Positions 1 through 5,052 of a DNA stretch of 5,853 bases are shown one piece after another. Both the position numbers and the translations under genes were made by a program. The notes below the pieces were generated by a model. The model saw only the letters and a program-made list of their open reading frames with translations, ran no database searches and was not told where the DNA came from. The stretch lies in NCBI GenBank assembly GCA_007128755.1, contig SKWV01000267.1, forward strand, positions 1 through 5,853. The letters run 5' to 3'. Each line of letters begins with the position of its first letter. Position 1 is the first letter of the stretch. This DNA comes from Trueperaceae bacterium (GTDB lineage Bacteria; Deinococcota; Deinococci; Deinococcales; Trueperaceae).

Positions 1-84
1 CGCGGGCTCAACGTCTACGACATCCTCCGTCACGATCGGATCATCGCCGACGCCGCGCTGTTCCTGGAAGGAGAAGAGGAATGA
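1..84 (+). CDS. rplD: 50S ribosomal protein L4, C-terminal end (partial)
   Basis: The open frame entering from the left edge encodes 27 residues and then TGA. The segment GLNVYDILRHDRIIADAAL matches the C-terminus of bacterial L4, where a Leu-Asn-Val-Tyr-Asp stretch is followed by a basic Arg-His-Asp turn. L4 binds 23S rRNA and sends a loop into the exit tunnel; that loop and the rest of the protein lie outside the window. In E. coli L4 is also the autogenous repressor of the S10 operon; nothing here tests that. The protein ends in a short acidic tail, GEEE, whose codons are also the purine-rich ribosome binding region of rplW. The TGA stop overlaps the rplW start in an ATGA arrangement, which suggests translational coupling. 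Identity follows from both the residues and its position before rplW. Confidence 0.9.
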   Translation, partial: RGLNVYDILRHDRIIADAALFLEGEEE

Positions 85-368
85 ACCCGCACGACATCCT
101 CCTCCGTCCCGTGCTCTCCGAGAAGGCCGTCAACATCATCGCGGTGGGCAAGTATTCGTTCTTCGTCCACCCGCACGCCAACCGGTCGCAGGTCAAGAGC
201 GCGGTCGAGCGGGTCTTCAACGTGCAGGTGGTGAAGATCAACATGCAGAACGTGCGCAGCAAGGAGAAGCGTCTCGGCAAGTACGTCGGTCGCACCGCCG
301 CGCGCAAGAAGGCCATCGTCACCCTCGCCGAGGGTCAACGCATCCAACAGCTCGAAGGCCTCACCTAA
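81..368 (+). CDS. rplW: 50S ribosomal protein L23
   Basis: This 95-residue protein has the usual length of bacterial L23. L23 binds domain III of 23S rRNA and sits at the exit of the peptide tunnel, where it docks trigger factor and signal recognition particle. The N-terminal motif RPVLSEKAVN (residues 9-18) is the family hallmark; Glu14 aligns with E. coli Glu18, the trigger-factor contact. The basic stretch at about residues 54-72 (VRSKEKRLGKYVGRTAARKK) is the rRNA-binding extended loop, and the ending QRIQQLEGLT resembles Thermus L23. The ATG overlaps the rplD stop by four bases (ATGA) and has AAGGAG at 68-73, seven bases upstream, so the start is well supported. rplB follows after 10 bases. 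Confidence 0.97.
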   Translation: MNPHDILLRPVLSEKAVNIIAVGKYSFFVHPHANRSQVKSAVERVFNVQVVKINMQNVRSKEKRLGKYVGRTAARKKAIVTLAEGQRIQQLEGLT

Positions 369-378
369 GGGAGGGATC

Positions 379-1218
379 ATGCCTACCAAGAAATACAGAC
401 CCTACACCCCCTCCCGTCGCTTCATGACCACGTCGGACTTCGCCGAGGTCACGAAGAGCGAGCCGGAGAAGTCGCTGCTCGCGCCGAAGCACCGCACCGG
501 CGGGCGCAACCACAAGGGCCGCATCACGTCGCGGTTCCGCGGCGGCGGCCACAAGCGGCGCTACCGCATCATCGACTTCAAGCGGCGCGACAAGGAAGGG
601 ATCCCCGCGAAGGTCGCGGGCATCGAGTACGATCCCAACCGCAGCGCCAACATCGCTCTGCTCCACTACCTCGACGGCGAGAAGCGCTACGTGCTCGCGC
701 CCGAGAAGCTGGTGGTCGGCAGCCGGATCGTCGCCGGACCCGACGCGGAGCCGATCGTCGGCAACGCCATGCCGCTCCGCTTCGTGCCGGTCGGCTCGAT
801 CATCCACTCGCTCGAGCTCGTCCCGGGCAAGGGCGCGCAGCTCGCGCGCAGCGCGGGCACCAGCGTCCAGATCCAGGGCCGCGATCCCGACTCCGCCTAC
901 GTCACCGTCAGGCTCCCCTCGGGCGAGCTCCGGCGCGTGCACGGCGAGTGCTACGCGACGGTCGGCAGCGTCGGCAACGCCGAGCACAAGAACATCGTGT
1001 ACGGCAAGGCGGGCCGCACGCGCTGGATGGGCCGCAAGCCGCACAACCGTGGCCGCTCCATGAACCCGGTCGATCACCCCCACGGCGGCGGCGAAGGCCG
1101 CTCGACGGGCGGGCGTCCTCCGGTCAGCCCATGGGGTCAACAGGCGAAGGGGCTCAAGACGAGGGACCGCAAGAAGGTCTCGGCCCGCTTCATCGTTCGT
1201 CGTCGGAAGGAGAAGTGA
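379..1218 (+). CDS. rplB: 50S ribosomal protein L2
   Basis: At 279 residues this is a full-length L2, a 23S rRNA-binding protein near the peptidyl-transferase centre that is needed for subunit joining and activity. The N-terminal half holds the RNA-binding OB-fold region, with RFRGGGHKRRYRIIDFKR at about residues 51-68 and VAGIEYDPNRSANIALLHY at about 76-94. The C-terminal half is the SH3-like domain. The signature NPVDHPHGGGEG occupies 229-240, and His233 aligns with E. coli His229, reported as important for activity. The N-terminus KKYRPYTPSRR and the segment PLRFVPVGSIIHSLELVPGKGAQLARSAGTS resemble Deinococcus L2. The ATG follows a GGGAGGG run at 369-375. The C-terminal basic tail RRRKEK is encoded across the rpsS ribosome binding site. 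Confidence 0.98.
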   Translation: MPTKKYRPYTPSRRFMTTSDFAEVTKSEPEKSLLAPKHRTGGRNHKGRITSRFRGGGHKRRYRIIDFKRRDKEGIPAKVAGIEYDPNRSANIALLHYLDGEKRYVLAPEKLVVGSRIVAGPDAEPIVGNAMPLRFVPVGSIIHSLELVPGKGAQLARSAGTSVQIQGRDPDSAYVTVRLPSGELRRVHGECYATVGSVGNAEHKNIVYGKAGRTRWMGRKPHNRGRSMNPVDHPHGGGEGRSTGGRPPVSPWGQQAKGLKTRDRKKVSARFIVRRRKEK

Positions 1219-1221
1219 GCC

Positions 1222-1491
1222 ATGCCTCGTAGCGTCAAGAAGGGGCCGTTCGTCGACGAGCACCTGTTGAAGAAGGTCGACGCCGCCAACACCACCAGCG
1301 ACCGCCGCGTCATCAAGACGTGGAGCCGCCGCAGCACCGTCATCCCCGAGATGGTGGGCCACACGATCGGCGTCTACAACGGACGCCAGCACGTGCCGGT
1401 CTTCGTCCAGGAGAACATGGTCGGGCACAAGCTCGGCGAGTTCTCGCCGACGCGCACCTTCCGCGGTCACGGCGCCGGCCGGAAGGGCTGA
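1222..1491 (+). CDS. rpsS: 30S ribosomal protein S19
   Basis: This 89-residue protein is close to the usual 90-95 residues of S19. S19 forms a complex with S13 in the head of the small subunit and contacts the A-site finger and tRNA side of the decoding region. It opens with MPRSVKKGPFVDEHLLKKV and contains KTWSRRSTVIPEMVGHTIGVYNG, then ENMVGHKLGEFSPTRTFRGHG, the near-universal core of the family. The C-terminus stops soon after RGHG and lacks the longer lysine-rich tail of the Thermus protein. The ATG lies three bases after the rplB stop, with AAGGAG at 1207-1212 inside the rplB 3' end, nine bases upstream. This tight arrangement suggests coupled translation. Confidence 0.97.
   Translation: MPRSVKKGPFVDEHLLKKVDAANTTSDRRVIKTWSRRSTVIPEMVGHTIGVYNGRQHVPVFVQENMVGHKLGEFSPTRTFRGHGAGRKG
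1481..1486 (+). promoter_or_regulatory. Ribosome binding site of rplV
   Basis: GGAAGG lies ten bases before ATG 1497, in the last codons of rpsS. It supports this start rather than the upstream in-frame ATG at 1320 inside rpsS. Confidence 0.65.
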
Positions 1492-1496
1492 GGACC

Positions 1497-1841
1497 ATGG
1501 CCGTCGCCAACGCCAGCCTCCGCATGCTCCGCTCCACGCCGCGCAAGACGCGCCTGGTCGCCGACCTCATCCGCGGCAAGAACGTCGCCGAGGCCGAGGA
1601 CATCCTCAAGTTCACCGACCGCCGGGCGGCCTTCCCGCTGCTCAAGCTGCTGCGGAGCGCCAAGGCGAACGCGGTCAACAACCACGACATGTTCGAGGAC
1701 ACGCTCTACGTCTCGATGATCCAGGTCGGGCCCGGCCCGACGCTGAAGCGTTTCCTGCCGCGAGCCCGCGGCCGCGCCGACCTGCTGCGCAAGCGCACGT
1801 GTCATATCTCGATCACCCTGGAGGAACGCCGTGGGAAATAA
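1497..1841 (+). CDS. rplV: 50S ribosomal protein L22
   Basis: L22 is a 23S rRNA-binding assembly protein whose long beta-hairpin lines the exit tunnel; changes in the hairpin cause macrolide resistance in other bacteria. The 114 residues match the family length. RSTPRKTRLVADLIRGKNV (12-30) is the start of the conserved fold, and SAKANAVNNHDM (54-65) is an rRNA contact that closely resembles Thermus. The hairpin spans roughly 78-95 with LPRARGRAD, followed by RKRTCHISITL near the C-terminus. The frame stays open upstream to 1320, but that stretch overlaps rpsS in another frame. The ATG at 1497 has GGAAGG at 1481-1486 and gives the expected length. The end overlaps the rpsC start by 11 bases. 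Confidence 0.97.
   Translation: MAVANASLRMLRSTPRKTRLVADLIRGKNVAEAEDILKFTDRRAAFPLLKLLRSAKANAVNNHDMFEDTLYVSMIQVGPGPTLKRFLPRARGRADLLRKRTCHISITLEERRGK
1820..1824 (+). promoter_or_regulatory. Ribosome binding site deciding the rpsC GTG start
   Basis: GGAGG sits six bases before GTG 1831, inside the end of rplV. It fixes the GTG as the start, since the next residues give the S3 N-terminus GNKINP. The resulting 11-base overlap with rplV favours coupled translation. Confidence 0.85.
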
Positions 1842-2643
1842 GATCAACCCGCTGGGGTTCCGTCTCGGAGTCAACAAGGTTTCGTCAGCGCGCTGGTACG
1901 CCAACACCAAGGCCTACCCCGCCCTCCTCCGGGAGGACGAGATGATCCGCGAGGCCGTGCACGAAGACGTCGGCCGCGCGGGCATCAGCACCATCGACAT
2001 CGAGCGGGCCGCCCACAACATCAACATCACGATCCACACGGCGAAGCCCGGGGTCGTCATCGGCCGTGGCGGCGAGTCGATCAAGGCGCTTCGCACCAAG
2101 CTCGACGGCAAGGTCGCCGGCACGATCGCGGTGAACGTGCAGGAAGTGGCGAACGCCACCACCAACGCCACCCTGGTCGCGCACCGCATCGCCGAGCAGC
2201 TCGAGCGTCGCTTCGCCTTCCGGCGCGCGATGAAGCAGGCCGTGCAGCGCACGATGGAAGCGGGCGCCAAGGGCGTCAAGATCCGCTGCTCCGGTCGCCT
2301 GGGCGGCACCGAGCAGGCGCGCCCCGAGTGGTACGCCGACGGCCGCGTGCCGCTGCAGACGCTCCGCGCCGACATCGACTACGGCACCGCCTCCGCCAAG
2401 ACCACGTACGGCATCATCGGCGTCAAGGTCTGGGTCTTCCACGGTGAGATCGTCGGCGACCGCACCCGCGGCCGCGCCGTGCTGCCCCGCCCCCGCGCCG
2501 AAGAGGACAAGCGCGGTCGCCGTCGCCGCCCGCAGGCGCGTCGCCGCGACGGACCCGGTGGCAAGCCGACCGGCCGTGACGGCGCGGGCGCCAGCCCCTC
2601 GACCCCCGGCGGCGCGCGCCCGCGTGCCCGGAAGGACCGCTAG
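1831..2643 (+). CDS. rpsC: 30S ribosomal protein S3 with basic C-terminal extension
   Basis: S3 sits at the mRNA entry channel of the small subunit. The start MGNKINPLGFRLGV is the family N-terminus and uses a GTG codon. The type II KH domain has its GxxG loop at residues 78-81 (GRGG, within PGVVIGRGGESIKALR). Arg131, Arg132 and Lys135 (FRRAMKQAV) fall at the same numbers as the E. coli residues implicated in mRNA helicase activity. The C-terminal S3 domain contains SGRLGGTEQAR, TLRADIDYG and TYGIIGVKVWVFHGE, ending near residue 206. About 65 further residues are rich in Arg, Gly, Pro and Ala, making 270 residues against 233 in E. coli; this tail is probably disordered. It reads in frame to a TAG three bases before rplP. 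Confidence 0.97.
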   Translation: MGNKINPLGFRLGVNKVSSARWYANTKAYPALLREDEMIREAVHEDVGRAGISTIDIERAAHNINITIHTAKPGVVIGRGGESIKALRTKLDGKVAGTIAVNVQEVANATTNATLVAHRIAEQLERRFAFRRAMKQAVQRTMEAGAKGVKIRCSGRLGGTEQARPEWYADGRVPLQTLRADIDYGTASAKTTYGIIGVKVWVFHGEIVGDRTRGRAVLPRPRAEEDKRGRRRRPQARRRDGPGGKPTGRDGAGASPSTPGGARPRARKDR

Positions 2644-2646
2644 GCC

Positions 2647-3072
2647 ATGTTGCTCCCGAAGCGCGTCAAGTACCGCAAGCAGATGCGGGGCCGCATGACC
2701 GGCGACACCAAGGGTGGCGACTACGTCGCCTTCGGTGACTACGGTCTCGTGGCGATGGAGCCCGCCTGGATCAAGTCGAACCAGATCGAGGCCTGCCGTA
2801 TCACCATGAGCCGCTACTTCCGTCGTGGCGGCAAGATCTACATCCGCGTGTTCCCCGACAAGCCCGTCACCAAGAAGCCCCAAGAGGTCCGGATGGGGAA
2901 GGGCAAGGGGGCCGTCGAGTACTGGGTCGCCGTCGTCAAGCCGGGCCGCATCCTGTTCGAGGTCGCCAACGTGACCGAGGACCAGGCCAAGGAGGCCTTC
3001 CGCCTCGCCGGTCACAAGCTCCCCATCAAGGTCAAGATGGTCGCGCGCGAGGTCTACGATGAAGCCCAATGA
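2647..3072 (+). CDS. rplP: 50S ribosomal protein L16
   Basis: L16 (141 residues, typical length) binds 23S rRNA near the A site and the tRNA elbow, and is a late assembly protein. The family core is clear: MLLPKRVKYRKQMRGRM at the N-terminus, GGKIYIRVFPDKPVTKKP at about 61-78, and VRMGKGKGAVEYWVAVVKPGRILFEV from 81. Arg82 corresponds to E. coli Arg81, which is hydroxylated by RoxA/YcfD there; nothing in this window shows whether that occurs here. KGGDYVAFGDYGLVAMEPAWI and the C-terminus VYDEAQ strongly resemble Deinococcus and Thermus L16, the best taxonomic clue in the window. The ATG is three bases after the rpsC stop with GGAAGGA at 2630-2636. The 3' end overlaps rpmC by 14 bases. Confidence 0.98.
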   Translation: MLLPKRVKYRKQMRGRMTGDTKGGDYVAFGDYGLVAMEPAWIKSNQIEACRITMSRYFRRGGKIYIRVFPDKPVTKKPQEVRMGKGKGAVEYWVAVVKPGRILFEVANVTEDQAKEAFRLAGHKLPIKVKMVAREVYDEAQ

Positions 3073-3253
3073 GGCACGCAACCTGAACGCCGAAGAGATC
3101 GTCGAAGCCGTCGCGGAGCGCCGCGAGGAGCTCATGGACCTCCGCTTCCAGGCGGCCGTCGGCCAGGCGGGCAACCCCCGCCGCATCCGCGCCGCCAAGC
3201 GTGAGATCGCGCGCCTCCTCACCGTCGCGCGCGAGAAGGAGCAGGGGCAGTGA
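3059..3253 (+). CDS. rpmC: 50S ribosomal protein L29
   Basis: L29 is a small two-helix protein next to L23 at the tunnel exit of the large subunit. The 64 residues match the family length. MKPNEARNLNAEEIVEAV starts the first helix; the central LMDLRFQAAVGQAGNPRRIRAAKREIARL carries the LRFQ and GQ motifs diagnostic of L29. The ATG lies inside the end of rplP in a different frame, a 14-base overlap, with a modest GAGG at 3049-3052 as the ribosome binding site. Together these imply coupling to rplP translation. The stop TGA is embedded in the GTG start of rpsQ (GTGA). Identity is secure from both motif and position. Confidence 0.96.
   Translation: MKPNEARNLNAEEIVEAVAERREELMDLRFQAAVGQAGNPRRIRAAKREIARLLTVAREKEQGQ
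3236..3241 (+). promoter_or_regulatory. Ribosome binding site deciding the rpsQ GTG start
   Basis: AAGGAG lies eight bases before GTG 3250, within the end of rpmC. It supports a GTG start overlapping the rpmC TGA, which gives the expected S17 N-terminus. Confidence 0.85.
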
Positions 3254-3495
3254 AGAAGGTCCTCCAGGGACGGGTCACGAGCGACGCCGCCCACAAGACC
3301 GTGACGGTCAGCGTCGAGCGGCGCATGAAGCACCCGCTCTACGGCAAGGTCGTCACGCTCTCCAAGAAGTACCTCGCGCACGACGAGGAAAACGTCTACG
3401 GCGTCGGTGACGTCGTCGAGATCACGGCCGCCCGCCCGATCAGCCGCCGGAAGCGCTTCGTCGTCACGCGGTTGCTCGAGAAGGCACGCGGCTGA
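3250..3495 (+). CDS. rpsQ: 30S ribosomal protein S17
   Basis: S17 is a primary 16S rRNA-binding protein of the small-subunit body with an OB fold. GRVTSDAAHKTVTVSVERR, then KHPLYGKVVTLSKKYLAHDEEN, the strand VGDVVEI and RPISRRKRFVVTRLLE are the family landmarks. The start is GTG overlapping the rpmC TGA by four bases; it is supported by AAGGAG at 3236-3241, eight bases upstream, and by MKKVLQGRV at the N-terminus. At 81 residues it is the length of E. coli-type S17. It lacks the long C-terminal helix recalled for Thermus S17 (about 105 residues). The stop is a clean TGA, and rplN begins 19 bases later, so the short end is not a visible frameshift. Confidence 0.96.
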   Translation: MKKVLQGRVTSDAAHKTVTVSVERRMKHPLYGKVVTLSKKYLAHDEENVYGVGDVVEITAARPISRRKRFVVTRLLEKARG

Positions 3496-3502
3496 GGCCG
3501 AC

Positions 3503-3508
3503 GAGGAG
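3503..3508 (+). promoter_or_regulatory. Ribosome binding site of rplN
   Basis: GAGGAG lies six bases before ATG 3515 and, with the family N-terminus MIQ, excludes the longer open frame that reaches upstream into rpsQ. Confidence 0.85.
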
Positions 3509-3514
3509 CACCCG

Positions 3515-3883
3515 ATGATCCAACAAGAGACCTACCTCGATGTGGCCGACAACTCCGGCGCCCGCCGTATCCAGTGCATCCGTGTGCTGGGGACCGGTCA
3601 GCAGTTCGTCGGCGGTGTCGGGGACATCATCGTCGCGGCCGTCAAGGACGCGATCCCGCACGGCGCCGTCAAGAAGGGCGACGTGGTCAAAGCCGTGATC
3701 GTCCGCACCAAGAAGGAGATCAACCGCTCCGATGGATCGTCGATCCGTTTCGACTCCAACGCCGCGGTCCTCATCAACCCCCAGAACGAGCCGCGCGGCA
3801 CGCGAGTCTTCGGACCCGTCGCACGTGAGCTCCGCGAGAAGCGCTTCATGCGCATCGTCTCGCTCGCCCCGGAGGTGCTCTGA
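3515..3883 (+). CDS. rplN: 50S ribosomal protein L14
   Basis: This 122-residue protein has the exact usual length of bacterial L14, a five-stranded barrel at the subunit interface that binds 23S rRNA next to L19, forms an intersubunit bridge and is the docking site for the silencing factor RsfS. It opens MIQQETYLDVADNSGARRIQCI, contains VGDIIVAAVKDAIPHGAVKKGDV and VKAVIVRTKKEI, and ends FGPVARELREKRFMRIVSLAPEVL, all close to the family consensus. The frame is open upstream to 3407, overlapping rpsQ, but the ATG at 3515 gives the expected N-terminus and has GAGGAG at 3503-3508. It is first in the spc half of the cluster. No separate promoter is evident in the 19-base gap before it. Confidence 0.98.
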   Translation: MIQQETYLDVADNSGARRIQCIRVLGTGQQFVGGVGDIIVAAVKDAIPHGAVKKGDVVKAVIVRTKKEINRSDGSSIRFDSNAAVLINPQNEPRGTRVFGPVARELREKRFMRIVSLAPEVL

Positions 3884-4224
3884 TGGCGAAGGCCAAGGCT
3901 CCGGCCAAGCTCCGCCTCAAGCGCGGTGACACCGTCCGAGTGATGTCGGGCAAGCACCGTGGTGCCGAGGGCGAGGTGCTGCAGGTCATGCACGACAAGC
4001 AGCGCGTCCTCGTCAAGAACGTCAACATCATCAAGAAGGCTCAGAAGCCGACGCAGCAGAACCCCCGCGGGGGCTTCAAGGAACAAGAGGCGGCCTTGCA
4101 CGCCAGCAACGTGCGCCTGGTCGACCCGACGACGGGCGAACCGACCCGCGTCCGCAGTGGCCTGAACGCCGAGGGGCGCAAGGTCCGTATCAGCGTCAAG
4201 TCCGGCGCGGTCCTGGACGAGTGA
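3883..4224 (+). CDS. rplX: 50S ribosomal protein L24, cysteine-free form
   Basis: L24 is an assembly-initiating 23S rRNA-binding protein placed near the tunnel exit. The KOW motif is at about residues 13-32 (KRGDTVRVMSGKHRGAEGEV), and VKNVNIIKKAQKPTQQNPRGGFKEQEAALHASNV is the conserved central part. The 113-residue length is typical of the longer L24 type. In the Thermus protein, as I recall it, the C-terminal half has two CxxC pairs forming a zinc ribbon. Here the corresponding positions are Asp81, Thr84, Ser104 and Ser107, so no metal site remains, while the flanking GEPTRVR and the C-terminal LDE are kept. The ATG shares one base with the rplN stop (TGATG), with GGAGG at 3871-3875. Confidence 0.96.
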   Translation: MAKAKAPAKLRLKRGDTVRVMSGKHRGAEGEVLQVMHDKQRVLVKNVNIIKKAQKPTQQNPRGGFKEQEAALHASNVRLVDPTTGEPTRVRSGLNAEGRKVRISVKSGAVLDE

Positions 4225-4234
4225 GAGTGTGACG

Positions 4235-4783
4235 ATGCAGAAGGTCGACCTCCCCATCAAGCGTCGCTATCGCGACGTCGTGCCGCAGCTGACCGAGCGG
4301 CACGGTTACCCCAACGTCATGGCCGTGCCCAAGGTCGAGAAGATCGTGGTCAACATGGGTCTCGGCGAAGCCAAGGACGACAGCAAGGTGCTCGAGAAGG
4401 CCAGCAAGGAGCTCGCCACCATCACGCTCCAGCGGCCGGTGATCACCAAGGCGAAGAAGTCGGTCTCGAACTTCAAGCTGCGGGCCGGCATGCCCATCGG
4501 GCTCAAGGTCACGCTGCGCGGCGAGCGCATGTGGGCCTTCCTCGACAAGCTCATCAACGTGACGCTGCCGCGCGTGCGCGACTTCCGCGGCATCAGCGCC
4601 AACGCCTTCGACGGCCGCGGCAACTACAGCCTCGGGCTGCGCGAGCAACTGGTGTTCCCCGAGATCTCGTTCGATCAGGTCGATGCCACCAGGGGCATGG
4701 ACATCACGATCGTCACGTCCGCCACCAACGACGAGGAGGCTCGCAGCCTGCTGGAGCTCCTCGGGATGCCGTTCAGGAAGTAA
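4235..4783 (+). CDS. rplE: 50S ribosomal protein L5
   Basis: L5 binds 5S rRNA with L18 and places it in the central protuberance, and contacts the P-site tRNA and the small-subunit head. The 182 residues are the usual length. VEKIVVNMGLGEAKDD, VITKAKKSVSNFKLRAGMPIGLKVTLRGERMW, RVRDFRG, FDGRGNYSLGLREQLVFPEI and the C-terminus SLLELLGMPFRK are all conserved, with Deinococcus/Thermus-like detail. The start is uncertain by two residues: ATG at 4235 has a weak GAG at 4225-4227 and is preferred, but the in-frame GTG at 4229 has an equally weak GAG at 4219-4221. The Shine-Dalgarno is the poorest in the cluster, so initiation may depend on coupling with rplX, ten bases upstream. Confidence 0.96.
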   Translation: MQKVDLPIKRRYRDVVPQLTERHGYPNVMAVPKVEKIVVNMGLGEAKDDSKVLEKASKELATITLQRPVITKAKKSVSNFKLRAGMPIGLKVTLRGERMWAFLDKLINVTLPRVRDFRGISANAFDGRGNYSLGLREQLVFPEISFDQVDATRGMDITIVTSATNDEEARSLLELLGMPFRK

Positions 4784-4791
4784 GGAGCACC

Positions 4792-4977
4792 ATGGCGACC
4801 AGCGCTCACATCGCGAAGTCCAAGCGCACCGCGAAGTTCGCGGTCCGGCAAGTCAACCGCTGCAGCCGCTGCGGACGTGCCCGAGGGTACATGCGGGACT
4901 TCGGCCTGTGCCGGATCTGCATGCGGGAGATGGCCCACAAGGGCTACCTGCCCGGCGTCACCAAGGCCAGCTGGTAA
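4792..4977 (+). CDS. rpsN: 30S ribosomal protein S14, zinc-binding type Z
   Basis: This 61-residue protein is the short zinc form of S14, which joins the head of the small subunit with S3 and S10 near the decoding site. The zinc ligands are Cys24, Cys27, Cys40 and Cys43 (RCSRCGRARG and LCRICMRE), so the site is intact. The C-terminus AHKGYLPGVTKASW is the family ending. The longer frame open from 4531 overlaps rplE and is not used: the ATG at 4792 gives the exact family length and follows a TAAGGAG at 4781-4787 whose TAA is the rplE stop. Spacing from this to the ATG is short, four bases. The gene is followed by the only notable gap in the cluster. Confidence 0.97.
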   Translation: MATSAHIAKSKRTAKFAVRQVNRCSRCGRARGYMRDFGLCRICMREMAHKGYLPGVTKASW

Positions 4978-5001
4978 GCACAGCCGAGACGGAACATTCC
5001 A

Positions 5002-5040
5002 GGGGAGATGATCAGGCCGCTTTGGTCTGAGACCATCCCC
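5002..5040 (+). promoter_or_regulatory. Hairpin before rpsH, candidate S8-binding autoregulatory element
   Basis: By hand folding, 5002-5006 (GGGGA) pairs with 5036-5040 (TCCCC), 5009-5010 pairs with 5034-5035, and 5012-5018 (TCAGGCC) pairs with 5024-5030 (GGTCTGA), with one G-U pair and a five-base loop at 5019-5023. G5031 and A5032 bulge, and A5011 faces C5033. The internal pattern TCAG opposite CTGA-GA-CC resembles the S8 site in E. coli 16S helix 21 (UCAG opposite CUGA-UA-CU), including a base matching A642. It differs where A faces C instead of the G597-C643 pair and where G replaces U641. It ends four bases before the rpsH ribosome binding site. An alternative register pairs 5012-5013 with 5031-5032. 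There is no T-run after it, so it is not an intrinsic terminator. The role is inferred. Confidence 0.45.
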
Positions 5041-5043
5041 GAA

Positions 5044-5050
5044 AGAGGAG
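5044..5050 (+). promoter_or_regulatory. Ribosome binding site of rpsH
   Basis: AGAGGAG lies immediately before ATG 5053 and selects it over the in-frame ATG at 5008, which would add 15 residues that are not part of S8. The spacing is short. The site directly follows the hairpin at 5002-5040, so a protein or fold stabilising that hairpin could restrict ribosome access. Confidence 0.75.
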
Positions 5051-5052
5051 AC

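Noticed and set aside
361..1470. Long minus-strand open frame (369 codons) opposite rplB and rpsS
   Set aside because: It mirrors the codon structure of rplB and rpsS, has a low-complexity composition and no motif. It is a shadow of the sense genes.
1885..3381. Very long open frame on the minus strand (498 codons) opposite rpsC, rplP, rpmC and rpsQ
   Set aside because: It lies antisense to four clear ribosomal protein genes and its translation is Ala/Arg/Leu/Asp-rich with no recognisable family. Long antisense frames are expected in GC-rich coding DNA.
3496..3514. Separate spc promoter in front of rplN, as in E. coli
   Set aside because: The gap is only 19 bases and is largely the ribosome binding site. 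No -35/-10 elements are evident there or in the adjoining rpsQ end.
5002..5040. Rho-independent terminator between rpsN and rpsH
   Set aside because: The stem is interrupted by bulges and is followed by GAAAGAGGAG, not a T-run; the operon continues in the same direction.
5008..5052. N-terminal extension of S8 from the in-frame ATG at 5008
   Set aside because: The added residues are not part of S8, the ATG has a purine-rich run directly abutting it rather than properly spaced, and MNTDTIADML from 5053 is the family N-terminus with its own ribosome binding site.
4978..5052. Internal promoter in the rpsN-rpsH spacer
   Set aside because: No pair of hexamers with correct spacing was seen; TTGGTC at 5022-5027 has no suitable -10 before the rpsH start.
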